From Phyllobacterium zundukense (GTDB lineage: Bacteria; Pseudomonadota; Alphaproteobacteria; Rhizobiales; Rhizobiaceae), in contig NZ_CP017940.1 of assembly GCF_002764115.1 (NCBI RefSeq), positions 62,001-126,000 of the forward strand: DNA of 64,000 nucleotides, written 5' to 3'. Each line of letters opens with the position of its first letter. Position 1 is the stretch's first letter. The notes beneath the pieces were generated by a model, which saw only the letters and a program-made list of their open reading frames with translations, did no database searches and was not told the DNA's origin. This document shows, piece after piece, positions 15,824 through 24,305 of this stretch. A program made the position numbers and the translations under genes.

Positions 15824-17788
15824 ATGCCTTCTGAGAATGTCGGAGGGAAGTCGCCGCGCGCCGTCGAGCGGGTCACGCAAAGGTCGATTTACACAACTAG
15901 CTCCGGGGACGCGAGCAGCCGGACGCAGTTTCCGCCAGTCGTTGTGGCAATTGCCATTGTCGCGGCGCTTTATTTTGCCCGCGATATCTTCGTGCCGCTG
16001 GCACTGGCGCTGCTTCTGACGTTTGCATTGTCACCGTTGGTCACTCGTCTGTACCGTTCCGGCGTCCCAAAGGCTGTTGCGGTTATAAGCGTGGTCGTGA
16101 CAGCATTTTTGGTGATTTTCATTTTCGTCAGCATCGTGGTGAGCCAGCTTACCGTATTGGCGCAGAACTTGCCCAGTTATCAGTACAATATCGAGACAAA
16201 GATTCGCACGATCAAGGATGCGCAATCGGGCAACAGCATCTTCGACCGAGGCGCGCGCATGTTCAAGCGGTTCAGTGAGGAAATAGGTCGCTCCGATGAG
16301 GTCGAGCGATTCACCCTAGGCGATGACGTCAAGAATCCCGACCCACAGCGGCAACCCCCACAGAATGTTGAAACGCAGCAGGAGAAGCCGCCTTTGCGCG
16401 GACAGGACCCAAACAAGCCTGTTCCTGTGGAGATCCGCTATCCGCCACCTGATCCGCTGAGCCTCCTACAGACATTTGCGGGGCCACTGATCCAGCCGAT
16501 GGCGACAATCGGCATCGTTATCGTTGTCGTCATCTTCATGTTGATGCGCCGGGAAGATTTGCGTGATCGCTTCATCAAGCTGGTCGGGGCGAGCGACATC
16601 CACCGGACGACGACGGCGCTGCACGACGCGGGAAAACGCGTTGGTCAATATCTGCTGATGCAATTGATCATCAATATCAGCTTCGGCGTCCCGATCGGCA
16701 TCGGACTGTGGTTCATCGGCATACCCAATCCGATGTTGTGGGGAATGCTGGCGATCGTGCTGCGTTTCGTGCCCTATATCGGGCCAATAATCGCAGCTTC
16801 TTTTCCCTTGATTCTGTCGCTTGCAGTCGACCCTGGCTGGATGCTTCTGGTCTGGACAGCCACGCTGTTCGTCGTACTTGAGCTGATCAGCAGCAATGTC
16901 ATGGAACCGCTGCTCTATGGCTCGAAGACTGGCCTTTCACCCGTTGCCATTTTGATGGCGGCGATTGTCTGGACATGGATCTGGGGGCCAATCGGGCTCA
17001 TTCTTTCCACGCCCCTTACGGTCTGCCTCGTGGTTCTCGGACGGCATGTACCAACGTTCGAATTCCTCGATGTATTGCTCGGAAATGAACCGGTGCTGCT
17101 GCCGCCACAACAGCTTTATCAACGGCTTTTGTCTGGTGATCCGGATGAGGCGACGGAGAAGGCCGAAGAATATCTGCAATCGTCAGCAATCGCGGACTAT
17201 TATGCGGCGGTCGCCATTCCGGCGCTATTCCTAGCCGAGTATGACAGGGGAAGAGGTGTCCTCGATGCGGCGCGGCGGGCGCGTGTGGCACAAAGCATGA
17301 TCCTGCTGGTCGAGAACCTTTCCGATCACCAGGACGTAGTAGACGAGGCAGAGGACGCTGAGGAAGTTGACCAGAACGACGCACCAGCGAATAAAAAGCC
17401 GAAATCAGACAAGCAGAAGACGATCATCTCCGCCGGCGGGCGCGGCGATCTCGACGATGCGGCCGCGGTGATCGTCGGCGATATTCTCGAGCGCGAAGAC
17501 TTCGATGTCCACGATATTACTCACGATGAGCTCGAGGCCGCCAATATCGGCAAGCTCGATCTTGCTGGCGTCAGTGCCATCTATGTGAGCTATCTCAATA
17601 CGTCCTCGGTCGCTCATGCACGCTATCTTGTCCGCCGGTTAAGACGGCGCAACGCGCGCATCAAGATCATCATCGGTTTCTGGGCGGAATGCGCAGACAA
17701 GGTCGATGGTGAGAAGATCGTAGGAGCGACACGCAACTGCCATGTTGAATCGTCGATTCAGGCGGCGATTGAGCGGGTTTGCGAATGA
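15824..17788 (+). CDS. AI-2E/PerM family transporter with long C-terminal extension
   Basis: 654 residues. Residues about 30-410 are a PerM/AI-2E-type permease: TM helices 1-3 (VVVAIAIVAALYFARDIFVP, LALALLLTFALSPLV), a polar Pro/Gln-rich insert (about 165-210), then the C-terminal helix set (LWGMLAIVLRFVPYIGPIIA, SSNVMEPLLYGSKTGLSPVA, GLILSTPLTVCLVVLGRH). Unlike the usual members of about 350 residues, it carries about 240 more: a helical part, an acidic linker (EAEDAEEVDQND) and an alpha/beta piece (IYVSYLNTSSVAHARYLVRR, then IKIIIGFWAE) that looks like a Rossmann or B12-binding-like module. Substrate unknown. It lies inside the stress-gene cluster but shows no EcfG promoter. Confidence 0.85.
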   Translation: MPSENVGGKSPRAVERVTQRSIYTTSSGDASSRTQFPPVVVAIAIVAALYFARDIFVPLALALLLTFALSPLVTRLYRSGVPKAVAVISVVVTAFLVIFIFVSIVVSQLTVLAQNLPSYQYNIETKIRTIKDAQSGNSIFDRGARMFKRFSEEIGRSDEVERFTLGDDVKNPDPQRQPPQNVETQQEKPPLRGQDPNKPVPVEIRYPPPDPLSLLQTFAGPLIQPMATIGIVIVVVIFMLMRREDLRDRFIKLVGASDIHRTTTALHDAGKRVGQYLLMQLIINISFGVPIGIGLWFIGIPNPMLWGMLAIVLRFVPYIGPIIAASFPLILSLAVDPGWMLLVWTATLFVVLELISSNVMEPLLYGSKTGLSPVAILMAAIVWTWIWGPIGLILSTPLTVCLVVLGRHVPTFEFLDVLLGNEPVLLPPQQLYQRLLSGDPDEATEKAEEYLQSSAIADYYAAVAIPALFLAEYDRGRGVLDAARRARVAQSMILLVENLSDHQDVVDEAEDAEEVDQNDAPANKKPKSDKQKTIISAGGRGDLDDAAAVIVGDILEREDFDVHDITHDELEAANIGKLDLAGVSAIYVSYLNTSSVAHARYLVRRLRRRNARIKIIIGFWAECADKVDGEKIVGATRNCHVESSIQAAIERVCE

Positions 17789-17832
17789 CAAAAGCTTGAT
17801 TTCGCATTTTATACCAGTGCCTCTCTTTCACC

Positions 17833-17857
17833 GGAACCAAGACATGCCTGTTACGTT
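17833..17857 (+). promoter_or_regulatory. Perfect EcfG promoter not followed by a protein gene
   Basis: Plus strand GGAAC (17833-17837), 16-base spacer, CGTT (17854-17857). The predicted transcript starts near 17863 and immediately contains a strong hairpin instead of an ORF. The next gene, csbD, starts 190 bases later. Confidence 0.85.
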
Positions 17858-17862
17858 TTCCT

Positions 17863-17960
17863 GAAGCTGATCGAAGCGTTGATCAGTAGCATGAGGCCCG
17901 GTACCTGTTCCCCCGTGGGTGCCGGGCCGTCTCTGCTACTATGATTTCCTCCATTTTTTT
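17863..17960 (+). ncRNA. Candidate stress-induced small RNA with a C-rich loop
   Basis: Downstream of a perfect EcfG promoter. The core is a two-part stem: outer AGTAGCA (17885-17891) with TGCTACT (17934-17940), inner 11 bp with one G-U pair (17895-17905 with 17918-17928). It presents a 12-base loop, TGTTCCCCCGTG. A T-run (17954-17960) follows about 13 bases after the stem. A single-stranded UUCCCCC could pair with G-rich ribosome-binding sites. The layout recalls GsrN of Caulobacter, a sigma-T-dependent small RNA with a C-rich loop; homology is not claimed. It could instead be a leader of csbD or a terminator for the transporter gene. Confidence 0.6.
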
Positions 17961-17988
17961 CAATAATTTGCAAATAATTCACTTAAGC

Positions 17989-18015
17989 GGAACCAAGAGA
18001 AAGTTTGTGCCGTTT
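17989..18015 (+). promoter_or_regulatory. Possible EcfG-type promoter for csbD (long spacer)
   Basis: GGAAC (17989-17993) and CGTT (18012-18015) are separated by 18 bases, one or two more than the consensus spacing, and lie 36 bases before the csbD ATG. CsbD genes are typical general-stress genes, so this is plausible but weaker than the other sites. Confidence 0.5.
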
Positions 18016-18050
18016 AGCTCTGGTAAGTGAACGTTTCAGGGAGGCTACCC

Positions 18051-18242
18051 ATGGGCAGCACAAGTGACAAAGTTTCCGGAATGGCCAACAAGGCGGCGGG
18101 AAACATCAAGCAGGCCGCCGGGAAGATGACCGGCTCAAAGAGCATGCAGGCCAAAGGAAAAATGCAGGAAATCAAGGGTGACGCCCAGCAGGCTAAAGGC
18201 AAAGCCAAGGATGCTGTGAAAAAGGTTGTCGACAGGGCCTGA
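18051..18242 (+). CDS. CsbD family stress protein
   Basis: 63 residues from ATG 18051, with GGGAGG 8 bases upstream. The sequence is made of lysine/alanine/glycine-rich helical repeats (MGSTSDKVSGMANKAAGNIK, KMTGSKSMQAKGKMQEIKGD, AQQAKGKAKDAVKKVV), the CsbD pattern. CsbD proteins are small, soluble and strongly induced by general stress; the molecular role is unknown. An EcfG-like element just upstream and a terminator just downstream define a single-gene unit, though read-through from the putative small RNA promoter is possible. Confidence 0.9.
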   Translation: MGSTSDKVSGMANKAAGNIKQAAGKMTGSKSMQAKGKMQEIKGDAQQAKGKAKDAVKKVVDRA

Positions 18243-18263
18243 TACCCTTGATGCCGTCAGATT

Positions 18264-18295
18264 CAGCCGGTCCATTTTGGGCCGGTTGCTTTTTA
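18264..18295 (+). terminator. Terminator after csbD
   Basis: CAGCCGGTCC pairs with GGGCCGGTTG (one G-U pair) around ATTTT, followed by CTTTTT. It lies 22 bases after the csbD stop. Confidence 0.8.
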
Positions 18296-18363
18296 TCCAA
18301 TAGTCTGTCGTGCTGTGTTTTTTGTATCGAGATCAGAATTCCAACTTTTAAGAGGACCTGCCG

Positions 18364-19170
18364 ATGAGAATCAATGTGGGGTGTGAACTGACTTTCGAGT
18401 TTGCGCAGGAAACGCCTCTGATTGCCATTTTGAACGTCCATCATTCACGATTTGCGGATTTGGAAGGCGTGGAGGTATTCCACGCCACTTTTGGCGCCAG
18501 TGTCGGTGGGTATCACGACCAGTTCGGCAATTGGTGCAATCGCGTCCTCGCGGCACCCGGCATATTCATGTGTTCGACAAATGCCATTGTGAACGATAGC
18601 GGTTTACCGGATCCCATTGTGTTGGATGCCGTCCAACATCGCGTTCAGGATTTGCCCGATGATACTCTCGTTTATCTGATGGGCAGCCGCTATTGCGAAA
18701 CCGATTTGCTGAGCGAAGAAGCATGGCGCCTGTTCGGCAATGAGCCCGAGGGTTGGCGGCGTGTTCAGGCAGTATGCGACTTTGTACATAATCATATTGT
18801 CTTCGGCTACGAACATTCGAATCCCACACGCACCGCTTCGTCGGGATATTTCGAGGGACGTGGTGTATGCCGTGATTTCACCCATCTTGCGGTGGCCTTT
18901 TGCCGATGCCTGAACATCCCAACACGCTATTGCACTGGATATATTACCGATATCGGCATACCCTTGCCGCACGCGGAAATGGACTTCTGCGCATGGATGG
19001 AGGTTTACCTCGGTGGGCAATGGCACACCTTCGATCCGCGCAATAATGAGCCGCGTATAGGCCGGATCAAGGTTGCGCATGGGCGCGACGCGGCGGATGT
19101 GCCTCTGACGAATATATTTGGCCCAAACCTCTTGACGAAGTTCAAGGTATGGGCCGATGAAGCCGCCTAG
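18364..19170 (+). CDS. Transglutaminase-like (bacterial cysteine protease-type) protein
   Basis: 268 residues with an N-terminal beta-rich part and a transglutaminase-like core: GYFEGRGVCRDFTHLAVAFC with the nucleophile Cys near 161, then IPTRYCTGYITDIG, and WHTFDPRNNEPRIGRIKVAH. At the position of the usual catalytic His (HAW) it has CAW (MDFCAWMEVYLGGQW), a departure worth noting. Members may act as peptidases or acyl transferases; function is unknown. The ATG at 18364 has AGAGG upstream. No EcfG site is seen, so it may have an independent promoter. Confidence 0.85.
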   Translation: MRINVGCELTFEFAQETPLIAILNVHHSRFADLEGVEVFHATFGASVGGYHDQFGNWCNRVLAAPGIFMCSTNAIVNDSGLPDPIVLDAVQHRVQDLPDDTLVYLMGSRYCETDLLSEEAWRLFGNEPEGWRRVQAVCDFVHNHIVFGYEHSNPTRTASSGYFEGRGVCRDFTHLAVAFCRCLNIPTRYCTGYITDIGIPLPHAEMDFCAWMEVYLGGQWHTFDPRNNEPRIGRIKVAHGRDAADVPLTNIFGPNLLTKFKVWADEAA

Positions 19171-19244
19171 TTGGCGATTTTTGCAACCTTCTCGGCTTCC
19201 GGAAGTTTTGTCCGGAAGGGATTGGCTATGCCAAGGAGGAAAAT

Positions 19245-19487
19245 ATGAGCCAAAGAGCGATCGATTTCGTCAATAACTGGATCTCGACCAATGTGGATGC
19301 CAGCCGTCCGGCGGATATGGCGCATCACGACCGGCGACCGAAGCAACTGGCCGCAAAGTGTGCGGCTGATGCGGAAGCTGCTGGTATTTCGGTGTCCGAG
19401 ATCAAGGATGGCCTGGGCGATCTCGAAATCTGCATGATCACGGCCATTGACAGGGCGGCGCTGGCCAAGGAGAGCAAGCAGGCTTGA
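19245..19487 (+). CDS. DUF768 domain protein
   Basis: 80 residues: MSQRAIDFVNNWISTNVDAS, then LAAKCAADAEAAGISVSEIK and LEICMITAIDRAAL. This is the short DUF768 domain found almost only in rhizobial relatives, often in several copies per genome; its role is unknown. The ribosome site (CCAAGGAGG) is strong. Its stop lies one base from the stop of the convergent dnaE2. Confidence 0.85.
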   Translation: MSQRAIDFVNNWISTNVDASRPADMAHHDRRPKQLAAKCAADAEAAGISVSEIKDGLGDLEICMITAIDRAALAKESKQA

Positions 19488-19488
19488 A

Positions 19489-22400
19489 TTAATGAAAATC
19501 CCTCGATTTCGGCAGAATGCGCACCTTGCGTGGATGACTGGCCCTCGGCTGATCCGGAACAGGGTGAAGTACTTCGTCGCTACGTGACACAGGCAGCGCG
19601 GGGCGCTGCTCGGAAAGACGATAAAGATCCTCGGTGCGGTCAAAGAGCTTTCTGGCGACAACATGCACGACATTTTCAGCGCTCTGGACTGTGCCTTCGA
19701 TCAATATCAGGCGTGACCCCATGACCTCCTTGCGATATCTCTCCAACAATTTTGGCCAGACTATGATATTGGCGATACCCGTTTCATCCTCGATGGTCAT
19801 GAACACAACCCCCTTGGCACTGCCGGGCCTCTGGCGGACGGTGATCACGCCGGCGAGCTTTACCCGACGATTATTGCCCAAACTGTTTGCTTGCCTGCAG
19901 GTCGAGACATTTTGCGCGATAAACCTCTCACGCAGGAATTGCATTGGATGACCCTTGAGCGAAAGACGCGTCGCCTCATAATCGGCAATTACATGCTCCG
20001 ACATTTTCATTAGCGGTAATCTGGTCTCGACTTCCTTTGCCAGTTCATTTGTTTCAGCAGCCTGAAACAGGGGCAGCGTTTCATTGTCAGGAAAACGGCG
20101 GACTGCCCAGAGCGCCTCGCGCCGGTCAATATCGAGCGAACGAAACGCATCAGCATCGGCTAGAAGAACAAAGGCGCGCCTTTCCAGCCGCGTCAGACGG
20201 CGCAATTCTTCAATGCCGGTGTAGTGATGTTCGCGTCTTGCACAGATTTCGTCTGCCCAGACTTTCGAAAATCCCTCGACCTGACGAAAACCAAGACGCA
20301 ACGCAAGCTTTGCAGGTTCAACGCGTTCCAGTGTGTTGTCCCACTCGCTGAAATTAATGTCTACGGGTCGCATTTCGACGCCGTGCTCGCGCGCATCGCG
20401 GATGATCTGTGCCGGAGCGTAGAAGCCCATGGGCTGCGAATTCAACAATGCAGCCGCGAAGGCCGCTGGATGGTGACATTTGATCCAGGAGGAAATGTAG
20501 ACAAGGATGGCGAAGCTCGCCGCATGGCTTTCGGGGAACCCATATTCACCAAAGCCCTTGATCTGGTTGAAACAGTTCTCGGCGAAGCTACGCTCATAAC
20601 CGCGGCGAACCATGCCTTCCACCATTTGCTCCTGCATAGTGTGAATGGTTCCGACATTGCGGAAAGTCGCCATGGCACGGCGCAATTTGTTCGCTTCGTC
20701 AGGGGTGAATCTTGCCGCTTCGATGGCAATGCGCATTGCCTGTTCTTGAAACAGGGGAACGCCGAGGGTTTTTTTGAGAACGTTGCGCAATTCATCCTTA
20801 TCGCCATGTTTGGGAGAAGGGGAGGGATAGTCGACTTTTTCTATTTTATTGCGCCGGCGCAGGTAGGGGTGAACCATGTCGCCCTGAATGGGGCCGGGAC
20901 GGACAATGGCTACCTCGATCACAAGATCATAAAACTTTCTCGGTCGCAGCCGCGGCAGCATGTTCATCTGGGCGCGGCTTTCCACCTGAAAAACGCCGAG
21001 AGAATCGGCGTTGCAAAGCATATCGTAAACTTTTGAATCTTCCTGAGGGACCGTCGCCAATTCAAAGCGGTTACCACCATGCAGATGAATAAGATCAAAG
21101 GCCTTGCGGATGCAGGTCAGCATGCCGAGCGACAGCACATCAACCTTCATGATGTTGAGCGCATCAATATCATCCTTGTCCCATTCGATGAAGGAGCGAT
21201 CTGCCATGGCAGCGGGGCCGATCGGCACGGTTTCGTCGAGCCGCTGCTGGGTCAGGACAAAACCACCGACATGCTGGGAAAGGTGACGCGGAAAGCCGAT
21301 CAGTTCCGTCGCCAACCTGACGGCACAGCGTATCATGACATTATCGGGGTCCAGCCCGGCCTGGCGCACTTCGTTCTTTTCAACTGTCGTTCCCCAACTG
21401 CCCCAAACTGTGTTGGCAAGCGCAGCGGTGACATCTTCCGTCAATCCCAAAGCCTTGCCAACATCGCGGATGGCACTGCGCGGACGATAGCTGATGACGG
21501 TTGCAACAATGGCAGCACGGTCGCGTCCATAGCGCTCGTATACCCATTGCATCACTTCTTCGCGCCTTTCATGCTCGAAATCGACATCGATATCCGGTGG
21601 TTCCTTGCGCTCCGCCGAAAGAAAGCGCTCGAACAGTAGATTGATCTTGACCGGATCAACGGCGGTGATGGCGAGGCAATAACAGACGGCGGAATTGGCG
21701 GACGACCCGCGTCCCTGGCACAAGATATTCAGCGAACGGGCATGGGTGACGATGTCATAGACTGTCAGAAAATAGGGCGCGTAATTGAGCTTCCCGATCA
21801 GTGCCAGTTCCTTTTCCACAAGTTCACAAACCTTATCAGGAATGCCTTCAGGATAGCGCTTTGCCGCACCTTTCCATGTCTCATCAATCAAATGCTGTTG
21901 CGGTGTCTTGCCGGGCGGCACCGGCTCGTCGGGATAGTCATATCTCAGTTGGTCGAGGGAAAAGTTGATTGGCTCAATGAAGTGCTTCGTTTCCAAAACA
22001 GCAGCGGGGAAATGCCGGAAGAGACGCCGCATTTCATCTGGCGATTTCAAATGCCGTTCGGCATTCTTCTCCAATCGGCGTCCGGCCGTATCGATGGTGA
22101 CATGCTCGCGAATGCAGGTCAGCACGTCCTGGAGCGGCCGTCGGGCCGGGGTATGATAGAGCACATCATTGAGGGCAAGAAGAGGAACATTGGCCTCGGC
22201 AGCAAGGCGCGCCAATCGTTCGCCATGCCGCCTGTCTGCCCCCTTATGCGGCATGGCAAGGCCAAGCCAAACAGCTCCCGGCGCTGCAAGAGAGAGTTTC
22301 TTGAGGAACGCAGCGAGGTTCTTATCTGCATTGGCAGGTGCCATAACTGCTATCTGAAAATCCTTTGCACGAAATAGGAAATCCTCGAATATTAGATGGC

Positions 22401-22746
22401 ATTCGCCCTTGATGGCGGCGCGTATCTTGCCTTCGCTCAAAAGACGGCAGAGCTGGCCATAGGCGAAGCGGTTGCGCGGATATACGAGAAGGTCGGGTGT
22501 GCCGTCGATGAACACCAGCCTGCACCCGATGAACAGTTGTAGGGGGCTGCCTGTCTTTTCCTTAAGTTCCTTGTGGGCCGAATAGGCGCGCACCACACCG
22601 GCCAATGTATTGCGGTCGGCGATGCCAAGGCCATTGAGGCCGAGCAGTGCGGCAGCCTTCACCAGTTCTTGCGGCTGGGAGGCGCCTTCCAGAAAAGAAA
22701 AATTGCTGGTGACGGAAAGCTCGGTGTAATCCGGCATGGTGATCAC
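19489..22746 (-). CDS. dnaE2: Error-prone DNA polymerase III alpha subunit DnaE2 (ImuC)
   Basis: 1085 residues. PHP domain at the N-terminus (YTELSVTSNFSFLEGASQPQ), polymerase core with the catalytic acidic motif PPDIDVDFEHERREEVMQWV and the upstream NILCQGRGSSANSAVCYC, then helix-hairpin-helix and OB-fold (ITVRQRPGSAKGVVFMTIED, with IANIIVWP). DnaE2 is the catalytic polymerase of the ImuA-ImuB-DnaE2 mutasome that performs mutagenic bypass of DNA damage. The GTG at 22746 overlaps the imuB stop (GTGA), suggesting coupled translation; an ATG at 22737 is the alternative. SOS control comes from the LexA box in front of imuA. Confidence 0.97.
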   Translation of the reverse strand: MITMPDYTELSVTSNFSFLEGASQPQELVKAAALLGLNGLGIADRNTLAGVVRAYSAHKELKEKTGSPLQLFIGCRLVFIDGTPDLLVYPRNRFAYGQLCRLLSEGKIRAAIKGECHLIFEDFLFRAKDFQIAVMAPANADKNLAAFLKKLSLAAPGAVWLGLAMPHKGADRRHGERLARLAAEANVPLLALNDVLYHTPARRPLQDVLTCIREHVTIDTAGRRLEKNAERHLKSPDEMRRLFRHFPAAVLETKHFIEPINFSLDQLRYDYPDEPVPPGKTPQQHLIDETWKGAAKRYPEGIPDKVCELVEKELALIGKLNYAPYFLTVYDIVTHARSLNILCQGRGSSANSAVCYCLAITAVDPVKINLLFERFLSAERKEPPDIDVDFEHERREEVMQWVYERYGRDRAAIVATVISYRPRSAIRDVGKALGLTEDVTAALANTVWGSWGTTVEKNEVRQAGLDPDNVMIRCAVRLATELIGFPRHLSQHVGGFVLTQQRLDETVPIGPAAMADRSFIEWDKDDIDALNIMKVDVLSLGMLTCIRKAFDLIHLHGGNRFELATVPQEDSKVYDMLCNADSLGVFQVESRAQMNMLPRLRPRKFYDLVIEVAIVRPGPIQGDMVHPYLRRRNKIEKVDYPSPSPKHGDKDELRNVLKKTLGVPLFQEQAMRIAIEAARFTPDEANKLRRAMATFRNVGTIHTMQEQMVEGMVRRGYERSFAENCFNQIKGFGEYGFPESHAASFAILVYISSWIKCHHPAAFAAALLNSQPMGFYAPAQIIRDAREHGVEMRPVDINFSEWDNTLERVEPAKLALRLGFRQVEGFSKVWADEICARREHHYTGIEELRRLTRLERRAFVLLADADAFRSLDIDRREALWAVRRFPDNETLPLFQAAETNELAKEVETRLPLMKMSEHVIADYEATRLSLKGHPMQFLRERFIAQNVSTCRQANSLGNNRRVKLAGVITVRQRPGSAKGVVFMTIEDETGIANIIVWPKLLERYRKEVMGSRLILIEGTVQSAENVVHVVARKLFDRTEDLYRLSEQRPALPVSRSDEVLHPVPDQPRASHPRKVRILPKSRDFH

Positions 22747-24305
22747 GCAAAAAGCCCGTGCAGATACCAGCGGGGGTTAGGGTTTCCGCGTTCAATCAAT
22801 CCTTCACGGTAGACCCAGAAGCGCTTCCCGGAACTATCCTCCAGCCGATAATAATCCCGAGTCAGAGCACCCGCATGTTCGCGCCACCATTCTGGCGCTA
22901 TACGTTCCGGTCCTTCAGCCAGAACGATGGTGTGTCGGACCCGACGCCAGACAAATTGCGCCGGCGCGGCGTCTGGCACTTCAAAGGTGGCATCGATACG
23001 TTCCGGAGGCTGGAACAGCCTTATGGGGCGCTCTGGCGGATTGCCCGGATGAAAATCCGGCGACCATTCAAGTGCATTATCCTGTTTTGTCCTGGCAGCG
23101 GGTTCGAGCGAAACAGCGCGTTCGGGAATGTGCGTGTCGACAGGAACAGGGCGAAGGACACGGGCGTTGCCAAGCCGTATGGAAAGCCGGTCAACAAGCG
23201 TGTTGATTTCTTCTGTCTCCTGCGCACTGTTGTCGAGGCTCTTCTGGATGGCTTGGCGTCTCTCGACACGGACTACTGCAAGCCGGAGAATGTCAAACCC
23301 ATAACCGGCATCGAGCGGGTCGCTAAGTGTGGAGAGTCGCTCCTTTAGCAATCGGAAGAGGGTCTTCGTCTCGGTTACAGGCCGCCCGGTCTGGATGCTG
23401 ATCCGGCGCACATCACCATCGGCGCGAAAGAAACTTGCTTCGACCTCGCGCGCACCTTCCACTCGTTGCTGCAGACGGCGGAAGAGTTCGTCGCTCAAGG
23501 ATAGAAGCACATGCTCGATGGTTTCCATGGCGATGAGCGGCTCGGCCATGCGTCGCTCGACCATGCAAACCGGGACAAGGCGGCGTGGGGAAATGGGCTC
23601 GCCAGCCCGTCCGAACAGTATATCGAGGCGGTTCACCAGATTTACACCGAAACGAGCAGTGAGAGCTGCACGGGGCAGCACCTCCACATCGCCAATACTC
23701 CGCAAGCCGGCCCGCTTGAGCCCGGCAAGATGTGCTTCCTCGATATCGAGGCTGTGAAGCGGCAAAGCGAATAATCTAGACCCTTGATCGTTCTCGCTGA
23801 TAATGCCGCCCGCTGAATGACGGGCGAGCGCTCTTGCAGCGGCCGCATTGGTAGCAAACGCGCTGCGAACGATAATGCCAAGCTTGTGAAACCTCCTGTG
23901 TATGTCCTTTAAAAGAGAGATCTCATCGCCAAAAAGATGGATACAGCCAGTCATGTCGAGGATGAGGCCATGCGGCTCATCAAGCGCGACAAGCGGTGTA
24001 TAGCGGTCGCACCAATCGGCCAGCTTTTCCAATAGCGCGGCATCCTTGCGGGGCGAGGCGAAAGCGATATCCAGATGCTCGAATTGCGCACGCGCATCGG
24101 TCAAGGCCATGCCTTTGTAAAGGCCTGCCTTGGCGGCTTTTTCATCGACAGCGGTCAGCCGCAGGGCATTGGCGAGTTTGTCCACCACGATCAGGTGCTG
24201 GTCAGTATGGCTGCGCCCAGGATTTTCGCGTTTGAGGCGGTCGGTAGGCAGGTGTGGAAACCACAGCGCCAGAAACCGGTTCGACCTGTTTGAAAACATG
24301 AACAT
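22743..24305 (-). CDS. imuB: ImuB, Y-family polymerase-like mutasome subunit
   Basis: 520 residues starting MFMFSNRSNRFLALWFPHLP. It has the Y-family fold with LDMTGCIHLFGDE and a helix-hairpin-helix (GLRSIGDVEVLPRAALTARF) but lacks the catalytic acidic residues of active Y-family polymerases, as known for ImuB, which bridges the beta clamp to DnaE2. Its first 104 bases overlap the 3' end of imuA in another frame, and its stop overlaps the dnaE2 start. Confidence 0.95.
   Translation of the reverse strand: MFMFSNRSNRFLALWFPHLPTDRLKRENPGRSHTDQHLIVVDKLANALRLTAVDEKAAKAGLYKGMALTDARAQFEHLDIAFASPRKDAALLEKLADWCDRYTPLVALDEPHGLILDMTGCIHLFGDEISLLKDIHRRFHKLGIIVRSAFATNAAAARALARHSAGGIISENDQGSRLFALPLHSLDIEEAHLAGLKRAGLRSIGDVEVLPRAALTARFGVNLVNRLDILFGRAGEPISPRRLVPVCMVERRMAEPLIAMETIEHVLLSLSDELFRRLQQRVEGAREVEASFFRADGDVRRISIQTGRPVTETKTLFRLLKERLSTLSDPLDAGYGFDILRLAVVRVERRQAIQKSLDNSAQETEEINTLVDRLSIRLGNARVLRPVPVDTHIPERAVSLEPAARTKQDNALEWSPDFHPGNPPERPIRLFQPPERIDATFEVPDAAPAQFVWRRVRHTIVLAEGPERIAPEWWREHAGALTRDYYRLEDSSGKRFWVYREGLIERGNPNPRWYLHGLFA

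Noticed and set aside
17892..17945. A 17-codon frame (starting MRPGTCSPVG) within the small RNA hairpin
   Set aside because: No ribosome site precedes it and its bases are fully explained by the two stems; the structure is the stronger signal.
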